Positions 1 to 4,669 of a stretch of 7,783 bases of DNA are shown one piece after another (the first letter of the stretch is position 1; every line of letters starts with the position of its first letter). The DNA is from Heliobacteriaceae bacterium. Lineage in GTDB: Bacteria; Cyanobacteriota; Vampirovibrionia; Gastranaerophilales; Gastranaerophilaceae. The stretch covers positions 1 to 7,783 of the forward strand of contig JAIRZW010000024.1 of the NCBI GenBank assembly GCA_031267015.1. Direction: 5' to 3'. The notes beneath the pieces were generated by a model. That model made no database searches, was not told where the DNA came from, and was given only the letters and a program-made list of their open reading frames with translations. The position numbers and the translations under genes are program-made.

Positions 1-2
1 AT

Positions 3-248
3 TTTAAGTTCGACAACACACAAAAGACAATAAATAAGTTTAAGCAGCACATCAAAAACCACAACTGTCCCGTGGTTACGCTTGATTTTTCAGGGCTGGA
101 CATTTTTGAGGCAGTGAAAGCAATTGTACTATCATCCGCATACCATTACGGTCGTTACCCGCAAGGCAAAGTCCGGTGCTGCGTACCGTCCGACGATGTA
201 CGAAACCTTGTTTCAAATTTTTCAGTCCGAAATCTTGAATTTATTTAA
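3..248 (+). CDS. C-terminal fragment of an unknown protein, open at the left edge
   Basis: An open frame of 81 codons runs from the window edge to TAA and contains no Met, so the start lies outside the window. I do not recognise the family. The visible part alternates predicted strand and helix: a hydrophobic strand ending in LDFSGLD, an amphipathic helix (FEAVKAIVLSSAYHY), a strand (KVRCCVP), a helix (DDVRNLVSNF) and a final short strand (NLEFI). This alpha/beta order faintly recalls a STAS-like or flavodoxin-like domain, but that is inference from pattern alone. It ends about 58 bases before the next gene on the same strand and no terminator hairpin separates them. The frame has no internal stop and its composition is protein-like. 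Confidence 0.6.
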   Translation, partial: FKFDNTQKTINKFKQHIKNHNCPVVTLDFSGLDIFEAVKAIVLSSAYHYGRYPQGKVRCCVPSDDVRNLVSNFSVRNLEFI

Positions 249-305
249 TTTTTGGGGGAATATTTCTCTATTTTTATGTTAATATATTTTAAAAAAGAGG
301 TAAGT

Positions 306-725
306 ATGAAAAAATGGTATTTTATTCTGTCATTATTAGCTTTAACAATATTGCCGGCACTTGCGGCTGATTGGGTTGAAATATACTATAAAATGTATAT
401 AGACAGTTCCAGCCACGAATATAATCTCAAAACTAAAGTTGCGCGGATATGGATAAAAGCATTAAATAGCGAAGGTTATAATATAGAAAATATAAACGGC
501 AAAAAAGTTTGGTATGAACTAAAATATCAAGAGTTTGATTGCGCTAAAAAGCAAACGCTTATGCTATCTAGTACGTATTACGACTTGCAAGGAAGGGTTT
601 TAGATAGTTATGAAAATCCCTACATAAATGCTTCTGAATCTCTCCGTCAAAGATCATACAGTACTATTGTCCCTGATTCTATTGGTGAGTTATTGTATGA
701 GACTGCCTGCTATCCGTATCTATAA
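306..725 (+). CDS. Small exported protein, surface-adhesin protein E-like
   Basis: The product has 139 residues. Residues 1-20 form a signal peptide (MKK, a hydrophobic core, then PALAA), so it is exported. The mature part matches the layout I know for surface-adhesin protein E domains: W23 near the start, a YID strand, a VARIWI strand, a conserved Cys (C79) after a YE/YQ strand, SSTYYDLQGRVL, then VPDSIGELLYETAC with the second Cys (C135). C79 and C135 could form a disulfide. The start at 306 is chosen over an upstream ATG at 252 because it is preceded by AAGAGG at good spacing and begins the signal peptide. The gene is visibly more AT-rich than the operon that follows. Its stop lies 13 bases from the convergent bioB stop. 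The family is associated with surface exposure in some pathogens; here the role is unknown. Confidence 0.72.
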   Translation: MKKWYFILSLLALTILPALAADWVEIYYKMYIDSSSHEYNLKTKVARIWIKALNSEGYNIENINGKKVWYELKYQEFDCAKKQTLMLSSTYYDLQGRVLDSYENPYINASESLRQRSYSTIVPDSIGELLYETACYPYL

Positions 726-738
726 TAATTGAGGGAAT

Positions 739-1668
739 CTAGTTTTTGGTAACACACAAGCCTTCGCGGCTGACTAATTCCAAGTCCTCATCAATCGAAG
801 CGCCGGTTGTTGTAAGGTAATTCCCGACTAAAAGCGAGTTAATCCCTGCTTTTATCCCTAACTGCTGGTATTCTTTTGAAAAACGCGTTGTTCTGCCGCC
901 CGCATAGCGCAAAAGCGCTTTCGGCAATATAATCCTGAAAATGCAAATCGTGCGCAGGATTTCCTCCTCATCAATCGCGCCCTGCATGCCCTCAAGCGGA
1001 GTGCCTTCAATCGGGTTAAGGAAATTAATCGGCACTGATTTCGGGTTAAGTTCCGCAAGCTGAAGCGCCATTTCCACACGCTGTTCGCGGGTCTCGCCCA
1101 TGCCGATAATCACGCCCGCGCAAGCCTCAATCCCGTATTTCTGGATTAATTTTATTGTAGCCACGCGGTCTTCAAAGTCGTGGGTTGTGCAAATCTTAGT
1201 ATGATAAGACTTTGCGGTATTGATATTATGGTTATAGCGCTCAACGCCTGCTTTGCTGATTGCCTTAACCTGCTCTTCATCAAGAATCCCGAGCGAACAG
1301 CACGTATGAATCCCTTCAATCTCAGTCACAGCCTTAATCATGTCAATAATTTTGCCAAAATCCTGCCCGTTCGGTTTTCTGCCGGAAGTCACTATACAAA
1401 ACCGCGTTGCGCCGTTTTCTTTTGCGCTTAGCGCTGCTTTTCGCACGTCTTCAACCGGAAGAAGCTCATGAACCTCGATTTTCGCCTTGTTATGCGCGCT
1501 TTGCGAACAGTATTTGCAATTCTCATTGCACTTGCCGGTCTTTGCGCTGATTATCGAACAAAATTCCACTTCATTATTAAAATTTTCTTTTGTAATTTTT
1601 GAAGAAATCTCAATCAATTCTTCAAGCGGTAAGTTATATAAATCTAAATATTTTTGCATAGCGGACAT
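739..1668 (-). CDS. bioB: Biotin synthase (radical SAM)
   Basis: BioB inserts sulfur into dethiobiotin to make biotin, the last step of biotin synthesis, in the cytoplasm. The 309-residue product has the radical SAM cluster motif C47-NEN-C51-KY-C54. It also has the second-cluster ligands expected by comparison with E. coli BioB: C91 (FCIVTSGR), C123 (TCCSLG), C183 (EACAGVIIGMGE) and R259 (YAGGR). YNHNINTA and NFLNPIEGTPL are further BioB signatures. All key residues are present, so it should be active; the length is at the short end for the family. The ATG at 1668 is preceded by AAGGAA (1675-1680) six bases upstream. This Shine-Dalgarno and start lie inside the last codons of the upstream E1-like gene (25-base overlap), which suggests translational coupling. 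It is the last gene of the five-gene minus-strand operon. Confidence 0.96.
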   Translation of the reverse strand: MSAMQKYLDLYNLPLEELIEISSKITKENFNNEVEFCSIISAKTGKCNENCKYCSQSAHNKAKIEVHELLPVEDVRKAALSAKENGATRFCIVTSGRKPNGQDFGKIIDMIKAVTEIEGIHTCCSLGILDEEQVKAISKAGVERYNHNINTAKSYHTKICTTHDFEDRVATIKLIQKYGIEACAGVIIGMGETREQRVEMALQLAELNPKSVPINFLNPIEGTPLEGMQGAIDEEEILRTICIFRIILPKALLRYAGGRTTRFSKEYQQLGIKAGINSLLVGNYLTTTGASIDEDLELVSREGLCVTKN

Positions 1669-2363
1669 TTTCCGTTCCTTTCAGTATTCAATTTTTTAAA
1701 CGTCATGTCCAAGCCATTGTAGCACAAAAGTTTATTGGCCAGCGGTTCACCTATTCCGAGAATCAATTTCAGGGCTTCCATGGACTCAATTGAGGCAATT
1801 GTGGTCACTGCCGGGCTTACAACACCCTTTAGCACGTTCAAATTCTCGTCCGCATCAGGCAAAATACAGCGCAGACAAGCGGTTTTTCCCGGAAAAATCG
1901 TCATGGCCTGCCCGCCAAACTCCGTAACCCCGCCATGAATAAGCGTCTTACAGGTCGCTGTGGCAATATCATTCAACAAAAATTTCGACTTAAACGAGTC
2001 AAAACAGTCAATAATAAAATCGTAATCTTCAACAATACCTTTGTAATTCTCGTGGTCAAGCCGCACCGGATAAGTATTTACATTTACCTCCGGGTTGAAA
2101 GCATTAATCCATTCTTTTGCAGAGTCGACTTTGACCTTGCCAAGGTTCTCAAACTTATGAATATATTGGCGATTAAGGTTTGAAAGCTCCAAAACATCGT
2201 TGTCAACGATTCCTATTGTGCCAACACCGATTGCGGACAGGTTTGCAATCACAGTCGAACCCAGTCCGCCCGCACCGCAGACCAGCACCCGCGCTGCACG
2301 GATTTTATCCTGCCCTGCTTCGCCTATTTGCGGGATTATAGTATTCCTAATATACCGTGTCAA
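1644..2363 (-). CDS. E1-like ThiF/MoeB/HesA family adenylyltransferase
   Basis: This family uses ATP to adenylate the C-terminal glycine of a ubiquitin-like sulfur carrier (ThiS or MoaD) before sulfur loading. Residue numbers here count from a TTG at 2378; the preferred TTG at 2363 removes five residues and gives 239 aa. Visible motifs are RYIRNTIIPQIGEAGQ, the nucleotide loop GAGGLGS (35-41), DND...LSNLNRQ (59-71), and IIDCFDSF with D124 and D127. Two CxxC zinc pairs are present, CLRC (168-171) and CPLC (238-241). The second pair is encoded inside the overlap with bioB. The Cys that forms the acyl disulfide in E. coli ThiF (and is conserved in MoeB) is missing: the aligned residue before KGVVSPAV is N181. 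A ThiS-like gene in the same operon is its obvious partner. Whether it serves thiamine or tRNA thiolation cannot be decided here. Confidence 0.88.
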   Translation of the reverse strand: MTRYIRNTIIPQIGEAGQDKIRAARVLVCGAGGLGSTVIANLSAIGVGTIGIVDNDVLELSNLNRQYIHKFENLGKVKVDSAKEWINAFNPEVNVNTYPVRLDHENYKGIVEDYDFIIDCFDSFKSKFLLNDIATATCKTLIHGGVTEFGGQAMTIFPGKTACLRCILPDADENLNVLKGVVSPAVTTIASIESMEALKLILGIGEPLANKLLCYNGLDMTFKKLNTERNGKCPLCKNI

Positions 2364-3474
2364 TAATTCCTCCTCCAAGAACTATATCGCCGTCATACAG
2401 CACGATTGACTGGCCCGGCGTAACTGATTTCTGCAATTCCTCAAACTCAACGGCTATTTCATCACCGTTAACCTGTACAGTCACAGGCACAGGGCTTTGG
2501 GTTGAACGGATTTTAGCTGTCAGAAAACTCCCTTCTCCCTCTGGGAGAAGGTGGCCGACGGAGGTCAATCCGGCGGCCGGATGAGGGTTTACTATCCAAT
2601 TCAAATCATTTGCCGTAAGCCCGCGTTTCCAAGTCTCGTCAGCAAACCCGACCACAACTTCGTTTGTATCCTTGCGCAATTCAAGCACATAAAGCGGTTC
2701 CGCAGCCGCAATTCCAATGCCTTTGCGCTGGCCGATTGTGTAATTCCAGATTCCATTGTGCGTGCCGAGGATTTGGCCGTCTTTGTCAACGATATTGCCT
2801 GGCTTGTCCTGAATCTCAAGCAATTCATTGTAATCCCCGCTGTAAAAATCCTGACTGTCAGGCTTATCAGAAGTCTGTAAGCCGTTTTCCTTTGCTATGG
2901 CACGGATTTCATCCTTTGTGAATCCCCCGAGCGGCAGCACAATATTCTCAAGCTGTTCAGGCTTCAAGCGGTAAATAAAGTACGACTGGTCTTTTTTCGG
3001 GTCAAATCCGCGTTTTAAAATACATTTCCCCCCGCCGTCCTCAAGGCGCGCATAATGACCGGTAGCAAATTTGTCAAACTCAATCCCGCTTGCCTTTGCC
3101 AATTCCGGCAGAACACCGAATTTCACGAGCGAATTACACCACACACACGGGTTTGGGGTACGACCGGAAATGTATTCTTTTTTGAAATTATCAAGCACGA
3201 TTTTTTCGTATTCGCCAACGCAGTCAAACACGTAAAAAGGGATTCCGATTTGCTCGCAAACCTGACGGGCCTGTTCAATGTCTTCTTTTTCGTCCGGGCC
3301 ATAGCAGGCGTTTTTGCAGGAATGTTTATTGTTCTGCGCCATACCGTCTCCGGCTCGACCGCCGGTTCCCCAGATTGCCATAGTAGCGCCGATAACCTCA
3401 TGCCCTTGCTGCTTTAAGATTAATGCTGCAACCGAGGAATCCACTCCGCCTGACATGCCGACCAGAATTTTCAT
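2347..3474 (-). CDS. mnmA: tRNA-specific 2-thiouridylase, atypical
   Basis: MnmA adenylates and thiolates U34 of Lys, Glu and Gln tRNAs. The 375-residue product has the PP-loop SGGVDSS (8-14), GRTPNPCVWCNSLVKFG with C110 and C113, ATGHYAR (137-143), KDQSYF (161-166), KPDSQD (204-209), the YTIGQRKGIGI segment and the C-terminal TPGQSIVLYDGDIVLGGG. C113 aligns with the first catalytic Cys (Cys102 in E. coli). The second (Cys199, the persulfide carrier) is replaced: where most relatives read SQDICF or STGICF, this one reads SQDFYSGDY, putting Y211 there. An extra pair, C53 and C57 (SCKNACYGPDE), is present. Residues of about 298-319 come from a repeat-like insert. The ATG at 3474 has GAGG seven bases upstream. 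The gene lies between the ThiS-like carrier and the E1. Confidence 0.9.
   Translation of the reverse strand: MKILVGMSGGVDSSVAALILKQQGHEVIGATMAIWGTGGRAGDGMAQNNKHSCKNACYGPDEKEDIEQARQVCEQIGIPFYVFDCVGEYEKIVLDNFKKEYISGRTPNPCVWCNSLVKFGVLPELAKASGIEFDKFATGHYARLEDGGGKCILKRGFDPKKDQSYFIYRLKPEQLENIVLPLGGFTKDEIRAIAKENGLQTSDKPDSQDFYSGDYNELLEIQDKPGNIVDKDGQILGTHNGIWNYTIGQRKGIGIAAAEPLYVLELRKDTNEVVVGFADETWKRGLTANDLNWIVNPHPAAGLTSVGHLLPEGEGSFLTAKIRSTQSPVPVTVQVNGDEIAVEFEELQKSVTPGQSIVLYDGDIVLGGGIIDTVY
2368..2376 (-). promoter_or_regulatory. Shine-Dalgarno of the E1-like gene, inside mnmA
   Basis: The minus strand reads GGAGGAGGA, then ATTA, then TTG at 2363. The AGGAGG core is five bases from that TTG. This decides the start of the E1-like gene: the alternative TTG at 2378 has no ribosome binding site. 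The same nine bases encode the three glycines near the C-terminus of MnmA, so the site is embedded in coding sequence and the genes overlap by 17 bases. Confidence 0.75.
2525..2590. repeat. In-frame two-hairpin palindromic element inside mnmA
   Basis: This 66-base block has strong self-complementarity unlike the surrounding coding sequence. The first hairpin has perfect nine-base arms at 2531-2539 and 2543-2551 around a TCT loop. The second pairs GGCCG (2553-2557) with CGGCC (2574-2578) and CGGA (2559-2562) with TCCG (2569-2572). The block is bounded by AAA (2525-2527) and TTT (2588-2590). It is exactly 22 codons long and adds a segment containing PAAGLTSVGHLLPEGEGS between two conserved MnmA strands. 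From memory it resembles short dispersed repeats of the CCCTCATCC...GGGAGAAGG type found in many copies in several bacterial genomes. Only one copy is visible in this window. Confidence 0.72.
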
Positions 3475-3518
3475 GAGTAACCTCTAAATTTCTCAAATCT
3501 ATAAATATACATTTGCCC

Positions 3519-3725
3519 CTAGCCTCCACCGACGAATCCGACCAATTCCAAAGAATCGCCCTCGTTCACGGGTTCGCTGTCATAATCCTCTTTATTCACG
3601 ATTTTGCCGTTCTTTTCAATCACGAACATTGTGCCCGTAACTTTGCGCTCCGTGATGAAATCCCTTATTGTACCGCTCTCAAAAAGCTCGACATCGCGGC
3701 CGTTTACCCTAATCATCTTTGACAT
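3519..3725 (-). CDS. thiS: ThiS/MoaD-like sulfur carrier protein
   Basis: The 68-residue product has the size and layout of ThiS: a short N-terminal strand (MIRVNGRDVEL), the TIRDFITER helix, an FVIEKNGKIVNKEDYD segment, the GDSLELVGFV strand and a C-terminal glycine tail. In this family the terminal glycine is adenylated by an E1-like enzyme and converted to a thiocarboxylate that donates sulfur. Here the tail is Gly-Gly-Gly (66-68), one more glycine than the usual Gly-Gly end. The ATG at 3725 is chosen over the one at 3716 because GGAGGGG ends four bases before it. The start overlaps the racemase gene by 13 bases. A gap of 44 bases separates it from mnmA. The operon has an E1 candidate but no thiG, so its client (thiazole synthesis or tRNA thiolation) is open. 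Confidence 0.85.
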   Translation of the reverse strand: MSKMIRVNGRDVELFESGTIRDFITERKVTGTMFVIEKNGKIVNKEDYDSEPVNEGDSLELVGFVGGG

Positions 3726-4399
3726 AGCGCCCCCTCCAGTGCATAGTTTACAATACCTTTTGAATGGATTTCCGCTGTGTTCAAAACAGGTATAGAGGCT
3801 GTTTTGATTATATTCGGAAGTTCGGTACAGCCCAAAACCACGGCCTGTGCGTCGGTTGAATCAATAATCGCATTCAATTTCACGCACGAATTCTCTGAGA
3901 TTATACCTTTGCAAAGCTCGTCAAAAATTATCCGGTGAACTTCATCTTGTTCCGTAAGCGTAGGTAAAACAGCGTTAACCCCGTGTTTTGCAAGCCTTTC
4001 CTTATAAAAATCCTCTTGCAGAGTGTATTTCGTACCGAGAAGCAAGACATTCGTAAAATTATTTTTCAACGCCTCTTGCGCAGTCACGTCCGCTATGTGA
4101 AACACAGGCGCATACTGTTCAATCTGCGGCGCAAGCTTGTGCATTGTATTCGTTGCAATTACTAAAAAATCAGCGCCGTTATTGACAAGCTTTCGGGCAG
4201 AGTCGGTTAAAATATCCGAAAGCTCGTCCCAGCGGCCGTTTTCCTGCAAATAAGCTATTTGTGCAAAGTCATAACTTTCCATTAAAATTTTTGCGCTGTG
4301 AAGCCCGCCAAGAATGCGGTTTGTTTCCTGATTGATTATACGATAGTATTCGATTGTGCTTTCCCAGCTCATTCCGCCGATAAGTCCGATAGTTTTCAT
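3713..4399 (-). CDS. Aspartate/glutamate racemase family protein, YgeA type
   Basis: The family interconverts L- and D-amino acids without cofactor, using two acid/base residues. The 228-residue product begins MKTIGLIGGMSWEST and aligns closely from memory with E. coli YgeA through GGLHSAKI, TNTMHK (83-88), HIADVT, GTKYTLQEDFY, IIFDELCKG and GCTE (190-193). The second catalytic Cys is present (C191). The first position is T83, as I recall for E. coli YgeA, which is described as having an atypical Thr/Cys pair; residue 82 is Ala where YgeA has Cys. It is therefore unlikely to be a classical two-Cys MurI. It is the first gene of the operon. No Shine-Dalgarno stands at a usable distance from the ATG, and the best promoter would start the mRNA at the ATG, so it may be leaderless. 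Its link to sulfur genes is unclear. Confidence 0.87.
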   Translation of the reverse strand: MKTIGLIGGMSWESTIEYYRIINQETNRILGGLHSAKILMESYDFAQIAYLQENGRWDELSDILTDSARKLVNNGADFLVIATNTMHKLAPQIEQYAPVFHIADVTAQEALKNNFTNVLLLGTKYTLQEDFYKERLAKHGVNAVLPTLTEQDEVHRIIFDELCKGIISENSCVKLNAIIDSTDAQAVVLGCTELPNIIKTASIPVLNTAEIHSKGIVNYALEGALCQR

Positions 4400-4406
4400 A
4401 CCTGTA

Positions 4407-4435
4407 ATTTAAACGCAAAAATACATTTAAGTCAA
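4407..4435 (-). promoter_or_regulatory. Candidate promoter of the racemase-thiS-mnmA-E1-bioB operon
   Basis: On the minus strand TTGACT (4435-4430) is followed after 17 bases by TTAAAT (4412-4407). Transcription would begin near 4400, at or next to the racemase ATG at 4399, giving a leaderless mRNA. Both hexamers are near consensus and spacing is ideal, but the region is AT-rich, so chance matches are possible. Confidence 0.5.
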
Positions 4436-4462
4436 ATATCCACTTACTATACATTTCCCCCC

Positions 4463-4491
4463 TTGACAAATATTTTTTTTCAGGCTTTAAT
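4463..4491 (+). promoter_or_regulatory. Candidate promoter of the attenuator and membrane protein gene
   Basis: TTGACA (4463-4468) is a perfect -35 box, followed after 17 bases by TTTAAT (4486-4491). Initiation would fall near 4498, just before the ATG at 4501. A competing extended -10 (TG, one base, TATGAT at 4500-4505) would start the RNA near 4512 and remove that ATG. Confidence 0.55.
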
Positions 4492-4500
4492 GTAAGTGTT

Positions 4501-4584
4501 ATGATTACACTATTAACAAACACCACAAATACTTGTTGTTGCTGCACTCGCTTAGGCGGGCATTGCAGTAATTTTTGTGTGTAG
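4501..4584 (+). CDS. Putative poly-cysteine leader peptide, 27 codons
   Basis: ATG to TAG encodes MITLLTNTTNTCCCC followed by TRLGGHCSNFCV. Codons 12-15 are four consecutive Cys codons (two TGT, two TGC), and Cys recurs at 22 and 26. No convincing Shine-Dalgarno precedes the ATG. The best promoter would start transcription about three bases upstream, so translation would be leaderless. The ORF sits directly before a set of mutually exclusive hairpins ending in an intrinsic terminator, which is the arrangement of amino-acid leader peptides such as those of the trp and his operons. Leaderless poly-Cys short ORFs that act as cysteine-responsive attenuators are known in mycobacteria. That this ORF is translated and regulatory is inference. 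A chance ORF over a small RNA is the alternative. Confidence 0.5.
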   Translation: MITLLTNTTNTCCCCTRLGGHCSNFCV

Positions 4585-4639
4585 TTTTTTAGAACAATAA
4601 ATTTTACTGAAAAATCCCGTCGTAATGTCGGGATTTTTT
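4542..4639 (+). promoter_or_regulatory. Candidate attenuator with alternative 1:2, 2:3 and 3:4 pairings
   Basis: Hairpin 1:2 pairs CTGCACTCGC (4542-4551) with GCGGG (4556-4560) and TGCAG (4564-4568), with a four-base loop and a three-base bulge; it begins within the last Cys codons. Alternative 2:3 pairs CGGG (4557-4560) with CCCG (4616-4619) and CAGTAA (4566-4571) with TTACTG (4604-4609). This would sequester the 5' arm of the terminator (3:4). The leader stop at 4582-4584 lies in the 2:3 loop. A ribosome held on the Cys codons would free strand 2 and favour 2:3, letting transcription continue. The pairings are seen in the sequence; the mechanism is inferred. Confidence 0.5.
4610..4639 (+). 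terminator. Intrinsic terminator between leader and membrane protein gene
   Basis: AAAAATCCCG (4610-4619) pairs perfectly with CGGGATTTTT (4629-4638) around a nine-base loop and is followed by a T run (4634-4639). It lies between the only strong + promoter seen here and the gene at 4670, so it should act as an attenuator or as the end of a small RNA of about 140 bases. Its A/T symmetry means it could also work on the minus strand. Confidence 0.8.
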
Positions 4640-4669
4640 GCGTGCAGACTTATAATGAGGAAAAACAAG

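Noticed and set aside
252..305. ATG at 252 as start of the adhesin-like gene
   Set aside because: It would add a segment before the signal peptide and has no good ribosome site; 306 has AAGAGG and begins a normal signal peptide.
2364..2378. TTG at 2378 as start of the E1-like gene
   Set aside because: No Shine-Dalgarno precedes it, while the TTG at 2363 has an ideal one; the extra residues (Glu-rich) are simply the translated ribosome site.
3055..3417. Plus-strand open frame of 120 codons opposite mnmA
   Set aside because: It lies entirely over the conserved PP-loop and Cys region of mnmA and its product resembles no known protein.
4498..4639. tRNA, SRP RNA or 6S RNA in the divergent region
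   Set aside because: I looked for a tRNA cloverleaf with TTC-type arm and for the conserved SRP loop and found neither. An unknown small RNA ending at the 4610-4639 terminator remains possible and is the main alternative to the attenuator reading.
4651..4656. Perfect TATAAT just before the membrane protein gene
   Set aside because: A transcript from it would start near 4663, after the ribosome site, and there is no -35 box at the right distance. Probably chance in AT-rich sequence, although a leaderless start cannot be fully excluded.
4625..4669. N-terminal extension of the membrane protein from ATG 4625 or 4655
   Set aside because: The 4625 ATG lies in the loop of the terminator hairpin and has no ribosome site; the 4655 ATG is part of the purine-rich ribosome site region. 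The start at 4670 has GAGG at good spacing.
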